Assembly (NCBI RefSeq): GCF_947507565.1 | Contig: NC_089189.1 | Coordinates: 992,001-1,056,000, forward strand | From: Oscarella lobularis | Lineage: Eukaryota > Porifera > Homoscleromorpha > Homosclerophorida > Oscarellidae | Direction: 5' to 3' | DNA: 64,000 nt | Part shown: piece by piece, positions 26,901 through 35,136 of the stretch | Layout of the letters: the number at the start of each line of letters is the position of its first letter | How positions within the stretch are numbered: the stretch's first letter is position 1 | Notes under the pieces: model-generated | Seen by the model: only the letters and a program-made list of their open reading frames with translations | Database searches by the model: none | What the model was told of the DNA's origin: nothing | Translations under genes and position numbers: made by a program

Positions 26901-27935
26901 CAATGGCTTCAATAGCACCAAGCCTAATGGAGACAACCTCGGTCCGTCGCCCGGTTCGATTAGCGTGAAAATTCACATCGAGCTCATTAACGATCACGCC
27001 CCCGTTTTGACGTTCGTCGGACTTACCGTACCCGAATCCTGTGTGTCAGTCCGCCCAAGAGAATCGAGAAAGAAGCGTGATGCTAAAGAAACTGAAATTA
27101 GTCAGCCAAAACAACAGGAGAGCATGGTGCAGTCGAAGAAGGTGGAATCTATGCCATCGGTAAGAAAATCCGAGGCTACTATAAAGAGCACCCAATAGTG
27201 AAGCGTTTTGTTTTAGTCTCCCCAATTGGCTGGAGTCGGATTTTTCAACTCGAGCGACGGTCACTTCGTCGTCGGATCCACCATCGCCTTGCAATTCTCC
27301 GAAGAGACGAACAAGCCCGTTTTGAGTCATCCGTCTCTTCTGAAGCAGCTAATTCGATTCCATCCGCAACACTTGGACGATCTCCATCACGTCGGAGTGT
27401 GGAAGGACGGGCGCACGTTGCTCGTCGCCTTCCCTCGAGCTTCGTCTGAAAACGCGATTCCGATTGTCCGCGGAGATATCGTCATTTCTATCGTATCGCC
27501 TGCTCGTAAGTCGCTTTTAGGCGAATGTCTTCATCTTATCTTGATGTTCTTTTTGGATCAGGATATTGTGATGGTGGAAAATGCTCTGACGGAATTTGCC
27601 GAGCGGGAGGAAACTCCGCCTGCCTCCGAGCCTCGTATCGCACCGACAGCTTGGACTCCTATTCCATACTGGACGATAGCGTCATCTCTTCTTCAGGCGG
27701 AACGTCTTCTCCCGTCTCGACAGATTCTGAGATTGTAGCTGCTACGACCGAAGAGTGCTCTTACGGATCCTGGACGACGAATCTCGTCTACGTCCTGATG
27801 TTCGTCATTGTCGTTGCGGTGATGTTTGTGATCGTTTATTGGACGATCCTTGGCAAGAAGACGTAAGTGTCTGGCAATCTTTTCTGTAATTTGTATCTAA
27901 CGATTTTGCTTTTTAGCGTCAAATCTATCAAATAA
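94..27935 (+). CDS. Giant multi-domain single-pass membrane protein with lipid-transfer N-module (5' partial)
   Basis: The first visible exon is 94-328; it opens in frame after a TTTGCTAG acceptor, so earlier exons lie outside the window. Further exons are 388-631, 695-18737, 18950-20771, 20834-20998, 21059-22033, 22086-22202, 22259-23769, then about 14-16 small exons from 23832 to 27935 (stop TAA). The reading frame is continuous across the joins I checked. Domain order: vitellogenin_N-like module, long helical region, propeller-like region, about 29 FN3-like repeats, Calx-beta, cadherin, GCC2/GCC3 Cys-rich, TSP3, EGF, two cadherins, EGF-Ca, DUF4215 repeats, cadherin-like repeats, one TM helix, short cytoplasmic tail. 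The visible protein is over 8,000 residues. Several basic furin-type sites suggest proteolytic processing. Function is unknown: cell-surface adhesion or lipid-carrying receptor are possibilities. The individual domains are recognisable; that it is one transcript is inferred. Confidence 0.72.
1920..5400 (+). other. Long amphipathic-helical region of the giant protein
   Basis: About 1,150 residues rich in heptad-like I/L/V/F spacing with D/E/K between, for example NTVIDTAEKAVGSVRSAL and many VxxFIDxI segments. Cysteines are few until about 4,500. The region is interrupted by a Gly-rich tract and ends with two Arg-rich patches (FRRRRRE at about 4830 and GRLRREI at about 4880) that look like furin-type sites. 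It follows the LLTP module where lipid-binding sheets would be expected, but I do not recognise a named family. Confidence 0.45.
2861..3065 (+). repeat. In-frame GGC/GGT microsatellite coding for poly-Gly
   Basis: Runs of GGC and GGT codons encode glycine blocks of roughly 9, 22 and 4 residues. They are separated by a repeated SSPT[T/M]ALT...SP linker, so the tract is also a small tandem duplication of block plus linker. It sits inside the helical region of the giant protein and keeps the frame. Its length is likely to vary between alleles and to be hard to assemble. Confidence 0.9.
5440..6580 (+). other. Beta-rich, propeller-like segment ending in an RSKR site
   Basis: The segment alternates short hydrophobic strands with W/Y and Gly turns (VEGIWPLDKSGTHFILSMFV, then ILVVQKNDGTVLRLYRL, then KVVVTKYRPDK), as in beta-propeller blades. 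I cannot name a family. It ends at RSKR (6561-6572), a classical furin motif, immediately before a Cys-rich stretch (DLSNCLVGEG... to about 7140) that links to the FN3-like array. Confidence 0.4.
7150..16190 (+). repeat. Array of about 27 FN3-like repeats with SDGxxID-TPP linkers
   Basis: Each repeat is about 105-115 codons. It starts near [VI]D-T-PP-x-AG-x-V-x-DG and continues with D-[IVY]-D-[YF]-Q, then xSWxxFxDxESGIxxYxWxIG, and ends YxVxVxAxNxAGLxxxxxSDG. The overall pattern of beta strands with the central W and Y-x-V-x-V-x-A resembles fibronectin type III or related Ig-like folds. The TPP linker after every repeat is very regular. Many N-x-S/T sequons are present. Nucleotide sequences of the repeats differ strongly, so the array is old rather than recently amplified. 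All repeats lie in one uninterrupted exon. Confidence 0.82.
16190..17700 (+). other. Non-FN3 insert: beta-rich segment plus small Cys-rich motif
   Basis: The FN3-like periodicity stops at SDGCRQ and resumes near 17700. Between them is a strand-rich stretch of about 460 residues (FVVANLQYVAFVWERDTSRV, and ARLFPHSDRIAVSSANGEWN) that could be an FG-GAP or beta-propeller-like domain. It ends with a CxxCxDG...CTTCAQSQC motif at about 17611-17690. The base composition drifts toward A+T compared with the flanking repeats. The fold is my guess. Confidence 0.4.
17700..18480 (+). repeat. Two further FN3-like repeats
   Basis: The units around DFTPPVAGEVYDG and DPTPPVVHFVRDG have the same strand pattern and YY[SI]xxxAVN / YYILLRVYNGA ends as the main array. 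They are followed by an acidic linker, then SSRRRRRST (Arg codons 18669-18683), another furin-type site, just before the exon ends at 18737. Confidence 0.75.
18738..18949 (+). other. Intron of the giant gene (212 bp)
   Basis: Donor CGG|GTAAGT and acceptor TGTGCGTAG|GAT keep phase 0, joining ...SGAVR to DLLYGDYTV. The upstream frame would otherwise stop at 18776. It is about four times longer than most introns in the window. I see no gene or known element inside it. Confidence 0.75.
19260..20610 (+). other. Calx-beta-type repeats and one cadherin repeat
   Basis: At least two, probably three, repeats with the Calx-beta pattern are visible: VxFxxxxxxxxE followed by GTA-x-x-x-DF-x-x-x-x-G and then IxVxIxNDTIPExxExFxLxL (clearest at about 19960-20270). 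A cadherin-like unit follows (about 20300-20600), with NDNAPVFAV, an A-x-D-x-D motif (ASDADPGLNG) and a D-x-N-like ending. These domains usually bind Ca2+ and mediate adhesion. They sit on the 18950-20771 exon. Confidence 0.7.
20610..20998 (+). other. Ephrin-receptor-like (GCC2/GCC3) cysteine-rich repeats
   Basis: The unit CPPGQFSN...CxxCPxDTYQ...GxxxCxxCPxxxFTxxxG is repeated in the following exon (CAPGYYAM...CQPCPKGTYQE...CTKCPPFTYT). This is the GCC2_GCC3 / TNFR-like pattern found in many invertebrate extracellular proteins. The unit is split by a phase-1 intron (20772-20833). Confidence 0.75.
21059..22033 (+). other. TSP type-3 repeat, EGF-like domains and two cadherin repeats
   Basis: DNCPLDANTDQSDGDGDGRG followed by DACD is a thrombospondin type-3 Ca2+-binding repeat. 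CDCSLGRGGARC and CxC-x-WG-x-HC mark EGF/laminin-type modules. Two cadherin units follow with D-x-x-G-x-V motifs, ILDENDKTPTF and TVDATDDDAGTNA. All are on one exon. Confidence 0.8.
22086..22202 (+). other. Calcium-binding EGF exon
   Basis: A stand-alone exon encodes DTDECASSPCSSNTKFCEDL followed by ...FKCVCQDGYAGKTC, a standard EGF-Ca module with six cysteines. Flanking introns are short (52 and 56 bp) and have consensus GT-AG ends. Confidence 0.8.
22259..23769 (+). other. Cys-rich region, dibasic sites and DUF4215 repeats
   Basis: The first part has paired cysteines of unknown family, then RKRRDAESRHRRSV (about 22840-22880), a double furin-like patch. From about 23010 to 23640 there are about four repeats of CGNGxxExxEECDDxNxxxxDGCxxxCxxExxxxC. 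This is the Myxococcus cysteine-rich repeat (DUF4215/TIGR02232), seen in bacterial and some metazoan and ciliate surface proteins. Confidence 0.75.
23832..27195 (+). other. Intron-rich stretch with cadherin-like (Cadherin_3/CSPG-type) repeats
   Basis: Small exons, many under 150 bp, alternate with introns of about 50-70 bp. Examples with checked phase are 23832-23894, 23948-24066, 24126-24239, 24296-24405, 24459-24549 and 24609-24705. Recurring motifs VxFTEG...D..LADGxxVSDED, N-D-R-P-V-L and ITVSDGTYNTTI are typical of Cadherin_3/CSPG or VCBS-like repeats. An RKKRDAKE furin-like site occurs at about 27070. The exon/intron map between 24705 and 26880 is only partly resolved. Confidence 0.6.
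27216..27935 (+). other. Membrane-proximal region, transmembrane helix and stop of the giant gene
   Basis: Exon 27216-27505 joins 27562-27863 (phase 1) and the final exon 27917-27935. The second exon has a CDGGKCSDGIC motif, a Ser/Thr-rich stalk, and LVYVLMFVIVVAVMFVIVYW (about 27784-27843), a clear single membrane helix. The tail is only about 10 residues (TILGKKT-VKSIK-stop). This sets the protein as type I with a negligible cytoplasmic domain, so signalling would need a partner. Confidence 0.75.
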
Positions 27936-28166
27936 CTCTGACGTGCACCATTCTAACGTTTCTTTTGTCTATCTTTTGCTCTTTGTTTTGTTCGTTTGCT
28001 GGCTGGCCTTGCTCGTGTCTCGCTTTCAACGTCTTACAATTTATGGCTGATACATGTCAAGAATACGACAGCCCAGAATGAAATCGTCAAAATTCAATAT
28101 ATATACAGTAAGAAAAAGGGATATAAAATATTACGACTAAACTAAAATATTTATTCTGAAGAACTG
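27936..28166. other. Short spacer between convergent genes
   Basis: An AT-rich 230-bp spacer separates the 3' ends of the giant gene (+) and the CARD-Death gene (-). It contains ATATATAC and AAATATTTAT runs that could serve as polyadenylation signals on either strand. No gene is seen. Confidence 0.5.
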
Positions 28167-28799
28167 TCAAGTTTTTTTAAATGCCTTCTTCATTTGCCCA
28201 CCGCAGCCCGCCTTCTCGCAAGCTCGAAATAGAATGTCGACAGTCGCCTCGTCTCCCTTTCGTCTGTGCCAGTCTTCGAGTAGATCGAGCAAGCGATGGC
28301 GCAATTCCCTCGGCTGTTTCTCGCGAAACTCTTCCAATTCAGCCGCGGAGTAGCGCAAATATCGACCAATCGATTGCCACTTATCGCGCGCTAAATCAGC
28401 AACGACGTCCAGATGATCTGACGTCACTTCTGCAACGGCGTCGTCGTCGTCGTCTTGGCAACGTTTTCGTCGCTTAGGCGACGAAATCGGCTTCTTTGTC
28501 GCCGTCAAGGTTCGTTTCGCGCTCTCGCCACATAGTTTGTCCCAGATGTGCGGCTGCTTGTCCTTTTCGTCGCGTAGAATGTCGAGGAAGGTTCGTATGC
28601 TGTTCGGAGGCTTTCTCGTCATGACGTCGACGAAGTACGACGCTTGTTTGCGTCGTGTGCTCTTTAGAATGGCCAGTTCGTCCCGTTCTTCGTCGCATAA
28701 CACGTCGGCTGCATACAGAGAGTCGATGTATAATGAGGGATCAAGTTCGTTGAGAAGAAAGGGCCGGTGTTTACGCAGATTTCTCGACAGATTGGCCAT
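28167..28799 (-). CDS. CARD-Death domain adaptor, CRADD/RAIDD-like
   Basis: This is a 210-residue intronless protein. The N-terminal ~85 residues (LSRNLRKHRPFLLNEL, then ...YFVDVMTRKPPNSIRTFLDI) have the six-helix pattern of a CARD. A basic and acidic linker (SPKRRKR, CQDDDDD) separates it from a C-terminal Death domain (RDKWQSIGRYLRYSAAELEE, then ...LLDLLEDWHRRKGDE). CARD followed by Death is the architecture of CRADD/RAIDD, which links Death-domain platforms such as PIDD to CARD caspases. ATG at 28799 is the first in-frame ATG. A second frame, 28771-29055 (-), overlaps the start and could be a 5' exon or chance. Orthology is not proven; the two domains could have been combined independently. 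Confidence 0.75.
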   Translation of the reverse strand: MANLSRNLRKHRPFLLNELDPSLYIDSLYAADVLCDEERDELAILKSTRRKQASYFVDVMTRKPPNSIRTFLDILRDEKDKQPHIWDKLCGESAKRTLTATKKPISSPKRRKRCQDDDDDAVAEVTSDHLDVVADLARDKWQSIGRYLRYSAAELEEFREKQPRELRHRLLDLLEDWHRRKGDEATVDILFRACEKAGCGGQMKKAFKKT

Positions 28800-29633
28800 A
28801 CAGTAGGGACTCGATCCAGTCCCGGATTTGTCCTGATTCTCGTCGCCAAGTCTCCTCCGTGCTCTCGCAGACGACAAGGAGCCAGTGAAACGTCTGTTTT
28901 TGTCTTGAATTCGCTATGGGACTGACGATACCCCAAATGGGGGCCCTCTCCCTAGCGTTTCCGACTGCCTGGGCTGGAGCAACGGCTTGAGACAAGCACG
29001 AAAGGTCACAGCTAATCAATCGATTGACGGTAGGTTCATCTACGACCACGCTCATTCAGACTATCAGATGAAAATCAACACTCGATCGTTCTAGAAGGTA
29101 TATATGCATATATGCGTACCTTCAGTCTTTGCCACTCGCTGTAGTTTGCTGTGGAGAAACTAAGTAGGTTCTTGTAGCATACCATATAGCAATGGAGGCA
29201 CATCAGACGTAATCAGCCAGCAGTTAGTATATGCATTAGGTCGATTCCTAACGTACGCACAGGGCCACTTTCACTCGCATCTTACTGCGCTCTTTGCGGT
29301 TTTCGTCATGACTGCGCGTACTGCACGTGCCACTCGGACGATGGCGTCATTGTCTCAGCCTCAATCTGGTGGTTGATGACAATCGGCGTTTAGGCCAGAT
29401 AAGACTAGTTGAGACCACATGTTTAGACCACATTTCTTACGTTTATTGAAATTAATGTTCAAGAAAGAACAATAGGCATCCGCTTCCTATCGACTGATTC
29501 TTGGCAATCTCACTCTAAAAGCGACTGTCGCTGAAGCTCTCGTTTCATTTTTTGCTTGGTTACAAAAAGAGAATTTAGATGCGAACGTTTTTCAAAGCTG
29601 TCGCTCTTCTACTTTCACGTACAGACTATATTT
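28800..29633. other. Intergenic region, presumed divergent promoter
   Basis: This separates the CARD-Death gene (-) from the MASP-like gene (+), so both 5' regions lie here. It contains an AT-rich palindrome at 29100-29113. An open frame on the minus strand (28771-29055, 94 residues, ATG start) has no recognisable domain and no strong coding look. I see no RNA gene or mobile element. Confidence 0.45.
29095..29122. repeat. AT palindrome inside AAGGTA / TACCTT arms
   Basis: ATATATGCATATAT (29100-29113) is a perfect 14-bp palindrome, flanked by AAGGTA on the left and TACCTT on the right. It lies in the presumed divergent promoter and could form a small cruciform or act as a dimeric binding or TATA region. 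Function is unknown. Confidence 0.5.
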
Positions 29634-32068
29634 ATGAATGCCTCCGTAGACGTTTTTATGTGTTTAGTAAAAGTTCAAGTTTGCCTCTCGTTCCACAGCA
29701 GCTGGCCGGAGTTCCAACAGGTTCCACTTAGAGAAGTTTTCACAGCGCTTGAAGGCGACCTTTCATTCCGAAATGATGGAAACGAATCAGAGCCGGTTGT
29801 GTGGCAAATTCGCCTGCCCGTTGGCTATCACATTGAGATCTACTTCGATCTTTTCCAACTGCCGTATAGTGAGCATTGCATAGGCGTTGATTTCGTCATT
29901 TTAAGCACTCAGAGAGGTTCGCACGTGCAGTCAATCTCTATACCGGTTTTTGAGGTGTTTGTATAAAGGCTATCATCGCTGCTTTTGCGGAGATCTATCA
30001 AACGGCCCCAGAGATTCACTTATTATAAGTGAACACGTTGTCAATGTATCCTACTACGTGGTTCCTTACTATGAAGAGTCGATGGGGTTCAGAATGCGGT
30101 ACCGCGCATTTGGTAAATTTCTCTGGTGGAGGATCGAAGGTGATCTTTGAAAAAGAATCTCTCTATAGACGTCGACGAGTGTAGCAGCCGCAACGGTGGC
30201 TGTTCACATTTTTGCCACAACTCCATCGGAAGCTACTACTGCTCGTGCCCTTTCACCCACCAACTGGGTAGTAATAGAAAAACCTGCCTCTCGGTCTCGG
30301 CGTACGTACTCCGAGTCGGCCAAAGTACATCATACTAAAATCAGTAACGCTGTAATTGAACGCTGTTTTTTTCTAGATTGCTCGCACAATATTACAGTTG
30401 ATCCTGAACGCAGCAGGGAAGTGATAGGGCCCTGGCATCTCGCAAACTTTACAAAGAATCTAAACTGTGATTGGGCGATTTCATTTCCTCTTGACTACAA
30501 AATTGAACTTCGCTTTACGGAAGACAACGCGGATGATCGTCTAGCAGAAGCCCACTGTCCTTACGAGCCCAAAGTACGTGATCATACTGAGCGTCGTCTT
30601 ATTTTACAATTAATATTGTAGACTGCTAATAAAGGCGGCGTCGCATACATTTACTGTGGATCATCAGCAGAACTTTTGGATTTCAATTCGTCTGAGAACA
30701 CTATAGCCTTTCGCTTCCTTATCGACAACAGAACGATTTTCGGAGGATTCCGTGTACAGCATTACGTTATTTGTAAGACTAGACGAGAGGCTCACAACGG
30801 CCGCATATAGTAAACGTAGTGTCAGCCCCTCCCTGCAGCGACCCGTCAGTGCCTGAAAATGGCGGGAAAGAAGGATCGGACTATGACGTTGGAGCGTTTG
30901 TGCATTACTACTGCGATAAAGGTTATAAATTACGCGGATCCGCCGTTATTAAGTGCAATGAAGATTCTACGTGGAATGGCACTCGACCGCGCTGCTACAG
31001 TAAGATGTCTTATGGGGAAAAAATCCTCCCACTTTGCTGTCTTGATTTGCGCCTTTTTGTTTATAGGAGTATCGTGCCCAAATCCAGGCAGGCCCAATCA
31101 CGGTACGACGACGTCAAACGGCTTCTACTATAAAGACCAAGTTACGTCGACGTGCGACGAATACTATGAAAGAGCGTACGGAAATTATAAGAGAAACTGC
31201 ACAGAAGACGGCACGTGGTCAGGAGAACCGCTCACGTGCAGACCAAGTAACGGCACAGAAAGAGAAACCGCCTATCTTTTTTTGCGTTAAATTCTCATAC
31301 ATAGAATGCGGAAAGAAAACTCTTTTTTCCACCAGAAGAGGAAGGGTGAGCTATGCAAAGCATCCTTGGATCGCATTGCTCTACGACGATCCGTGCGTAA
31401 AGCGCAATTGCGCGTTCTGCGGCGGTGTCGTTATTAATGAAAAGTTTATCCTGACGGCGGCTCCATGCGCTCGTGGGAAGAGTCAGCGAGAGTTTGTCGT
31501 TCGACTGGGCGTGCACTATCAAAATGGCACTGCCATGGGGGCACTGTCGTGCAAACCCAAAGATGTTCATTATCCCGATCTTGGCGGCGACTTACTGCTA
31601 GTAGAGATCGCCAACTGCACGCCGACGGGCGGCGATATCGTGCACGCAGAGATAGTGTTATCGGAGTATATTCGACCCATCTGTTTGCCGGACGAGGCGC
31701 ATTGGCCTTCTTCGTACGGCAAGATCCAAGTGATCAGATGGAGCGAACAACGAAATTTGACTCTTGCTGCACCTTTCAAGTTACGACGCTCGTACTTGAC
31801 GGTGGTAAAGAGAGACACGTGCCGAGTTCGCTTTGCGAAAGAGCAACAAGACTTTGCCGAGGACGAGTTTTGCGCGTCTGTGTACAGGGGAAGGAAACCG
31901 TGCACCGGAAAATCGGGCAGTCCGGTTGTGGTGAAAAATCGTGGGAAGTTTGTCGTTTTGGGAATCGGCAGTCGGAAGGAGGTGTGCGGAAAAGGCAGTT
32001 ACGGCATTTACGGTGATGTTTTGCATCACCTTGAATGGATCAAGGAAACTTTGAAATATGAAGATTAG
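29634..32068 (+). CDS. MASP/C1r-like protein: CUB-EGF-CUB-CCP-CCP-serine protease homologue (catalytically dead)
   Basis: Exons, all phase-1 joins where checked: to 29916, 29969-30112, 30169-30324, 30377-30573, 30622-30772, 30820-30999, 31067-31246, 31305-32068. Modules: CUB1 (..CGDLSNG..GFRMRYRAF), EGF-Ca (DVDECSSRNGGCSHFC), CUB2 (..YIYCGSS..GGFRVQHY), two sushi/CCP modules (each with a W-N/S-G motif), then a single-exon chymotrypsin-fold domain. This order is unique to the MASP/C1r/C1s family of complement-activating proteases. The catalytic His motif TAAHC reads TAAPC, the activation site lacks IVGG (GRVSYAKHPW), and GDSGGP reads GKSGSP. Asp (GGDLLLVEI) and Ser remain. It therefore should not cleave, and might act as a decoy or scaffold like the MAp splice forms. 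The histidine-loop cysteines are kept and the Ser codon is TCG. ATG 29634 is the first in-frame; the signal peptide is weak. Confidence 0.8.
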
Positions 32069-32852
32069 AATTGATTGTTGTCTGCTGTCATTTCCTTGTG
32101 TCAATGTCTAGTCTTCACGTGCGCTGTGAGACCCGGATTTTTTCTTTCACCTAAAACGTGCTATGATGCAAACTAGTACCGGTAAGACGTTTGTGTCGGT
32201 GTACGTGCACTCTATTTTGACCAGGGTGAGCCGCAGTTCCCTCGAGAGTTCTTTTTTTGACAAAAATACGCTATGTGGGATTCAGATCTCCTTGCTACAG
32301 TTGAAAACCGAGCCTACTCGCTTACAGATGTTTGCTCGAAGTAGCCAGTTCGTAATCCTCGGTGCGCGTGAGTTGGGGGCCCCCGTAAGGGCTTCCGAAG
32401 CTCCTGACCGTTTCTCTTAATTTCCACGCCACGAGAGATACTGCAGTTACATTCATGCGAGGGATGAAACAGACGTATTCGCCTGCAGACACGCCAATTT
32501 CATGATATAGAGAGGGAAACAATTCCAGTTCGAAGAAATTTCTTTGAATGCACTAAAAAATCATTTCAATTCTACACCGCTTCTGCTCGTTTGGGCTGAG
32601 CTGACCGAAATCTCTCTTGGTGGACAAACTGTAGCCTTCGGTGCACAGACTCTCGAGCAAATTATCCGGCCAATTCTTGAGGCCAGCGCTACCCTTGATC
32701 GATATATTTGGTTACGTATCTATCAAAGTCTGCGTGCAACAACAAAGGGGAGACGAAAAGCGTAATACCATCTCTAGCTGCTAGCACGAACTATTATCGG
32801 CAGGCAGCAAAACACAACAAATTCACTGTCAAGTCGAAAGCAAAGGCCACTA
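32069..32852. other. Spacer between the MASP-like gene and decarboxylase A
   Basis: The two genes converge here. The region is AT-rich with a GTTGGGGGCCCCC GC-palindrome near 32374. It is duplicated in 36413-37189 with indels. No open frame with coding character and no RNA gene is seen; probably 3' UTRs of both genes. Confidence 0.5.
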
Positions 32853-35136
32853 TTAGTTTGGGGAATGTTCTTCGTGCGCTTTCAGTATTTCTTCAGCTGT
32901 ATCCCTGATGACTCCCCAGGCGAATTGTAAATCGCTTTCGGTGGTTTGAGCAGCGTTAACCGAAAATCGCAAAGCGAATATCCCCCTCACATCTGCCCAG
33001 CCGATCAGCAATTTTCCTGACTTGTTTAGCCGAACGAACAATTCTCTGTTCAATTCGTTCTCGCCCTGAGTACAGAAAACGGACGCAAAAATCGGTTGCT
33101 AATAAGGCGGACATGCTAATGCTAACTTTTAGTTGAAAACAGACGAGTCCGAAATGAGGCTTAGCAGCAATTCTAAAGCGTTCATCGTCGGCGATATAGG
33201 ACTGCAGTTTCCTTGCGAGCTCGACGGTCTAACGAGGAGAAAATGAGGTCGTGGGTAGGACTTGATTAAGTACTCGTATAAGTGCTACTTGTCTGATGAT
33301 CTTCTGGAGACCAGAAATTCCGTAAAAACGCAAGACGATCCACAATTTGAGCGATCGGAATTTAGTGCCGAGAGGCACCTGCCAAAGCTGAACGGCCATA
33401 AAAAGAGTGAGCTACTCATCGAGATCCCTTATACAAATTACGTTATAGTCTATGACTTTGTCTGAAAAGCAAAAATTCGTATAAAGATTTGCGGTGAACG
33501 AAACAATATTTTCACCTGATTCTTCCTCTGAAGGCCTCGAATATGTTGGCCTTGCGCCGCTATCGAGGCCTTCCGTAACGGCCTTTCTGTTTTTGACCCT
33601 TCATTAATTATTAAATCGATGAATCAGTTTTTTCCGAAAGCGCCATTATTTAATTAATCGACGCATTATACCACATGCAAGAACATCCCGTCGAGGTAAG
33701 AAGCATTTTGTGAGCGTTGAAATTGAAGGAATCGCTAAACTGAAAAAAAATCGTCAATTGCGTGCGCACGTGTGCTCGCTTTGCTTCTATACCTCCCAGC
33801 CGTCTGCGTAGTGTCTGAACTCAGGACATATGAACGCGCTTCCCGCGTACGCAGCGTCGATGTGCAACCACGCATCGTATTCCTGACCTACAAACTACTG
33901 TATTGCATTCGTGAAAACTTGGGGCGTCGCAGTAAGCTCACAGAGAGGCCCAATCTCAACGAGGTTATCGAATGAGCAAAATTCCGTTGTTCCCAGAGTT
34001 GCGCAGACCTAAAATTATCGTAAATATTAACAAAACTATTTATCAATTAATTAATTGAGACATACAAAGAAAGGAGTCAGCCCAGCTTGAAGATCCTCTT
34101 CAATTGCTTTTTTGAGGCTTTCCCCTCTGAGCGAAAAATCGTCGTCTGTCGGCAGTGTACGATATCGCACTCCGGCAATCATGCAGCATTTTTGAAAAGC
34201 AGTGTGAACCTCAAGGATGGTACGTGCAAGCACGGTCTATACTGAAACGATTATTTTAGGTACGTATTCAGAAGCGTAGGCAATGAGTTTCCCCGCCGCT
34301 TGTTGTTCTGACAAATCGCGCCGTTTCTCTCGAAGTTTGAAGGCCGCTCTTTTTCGAGCAGCCAGCACAGCGACCAATATCGCTTCTGTAGCTGAACCCT
34401 TGATAGTGCGAGAAAATAAAAATGAGCGCAAACGCGGGTTCATGCACCGTGGGTACTTGAATGACTCCGGCGCCGCTTTGCAGCTTTCCTTCGTCGTCTT
34501 TTGATAGGAAAGCTCTTGGTAGGTTCAGCGCCTTTCCTACAATCATATGACAGCTAATCAGTTTCTAACTAACTGAATCACGCCGAAATTTTAATTAATT
34601 AATAGTCTGAGCTGTCTCGACTAATTAATATTGTTTATTAGCGTAGCAGAAATACCCAGCCAATCCATTACGAGTGTTTCAAGTTCCGAGCAGGCTGGCG
34701 CCGAACGCTATATAATAAATAGATGTGAACCGAGCCCATTGCACCGTACGCGCGTGCCTCGCTCACCCACATGAATTGCACGACCCCAAGCCCTTCGCTA
34801 AGCATTTCTCCAAGAGCAGAAGGAAAGGAAAACCCCAAAGGAAAAAAGCCGTGAAAATGAGGATTCACCGTCGCTTGAGGCAACTGCGAACGTCGCAGCT
34901 AAGCTTACACGCCGAGCAACGGACTTCAATCTTACTCCAGGAATGATGGCGCGATCGATGTCTTTGCGAATGTCGTCCCAACTTTCAGGCAGCTCGGGTG
35001 CTGAGTCCGGCAGCAGCTCAGATAGATAACCCGGCGTAAGGTTTGTCCAAGGACGACGTTGTGGAGCTGTCATATGATAGTCAGCGATAGCGTCAACTAT
35101 CTCTTTCCCTCGACGCCTAAACTCTTCGATGTCCAT
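32853..35136 (-). CDS. Aromatic-L-amino-acid / histidine decarboxylase-like PLP enzyme, copy A
   Basis: A group II PLP decarboxylase encoded in about 12 small exons on the minus strand. Exon 1 (35136-34936) reads [20 protein letters not shown] and ...[20 protein letters not shown], the N-terminal signature of the DDC/HDC/TDC group. Later exons give [78 protein letters not shown] and [10 protein letters not shown], where K should be the PLP-binding lysine (NPHKW in most homologues). [16 protein letters not shown] and a C-terminal [17 protein letters not shown] follow, then the stop. Introns are about 50-60 bp. The exon after the PLP-lysine exon (about 33420-33530) is recognisable but its upstream splice phase is unclear. 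The amine product cannot be told from sequence. It converges with the MASP-like gene and is divergent from a ZNFX1 5' fragment. Confidence 0.8.

Noticed and set aside
28771-29055. Separate 94-residue minus-strand gene upstream of the CARD-Death gene
   Set aside because: It has an ATG but no domain and overlaps the CARD start in another frame; kept only as a possible 5' exon or UTR.
31305-32068. Active trypsin-like protease
   Set aside because: The catalytic His is replaced by Pro and the activation site is missing, so activity is not expected even though Asp and Ser are present.
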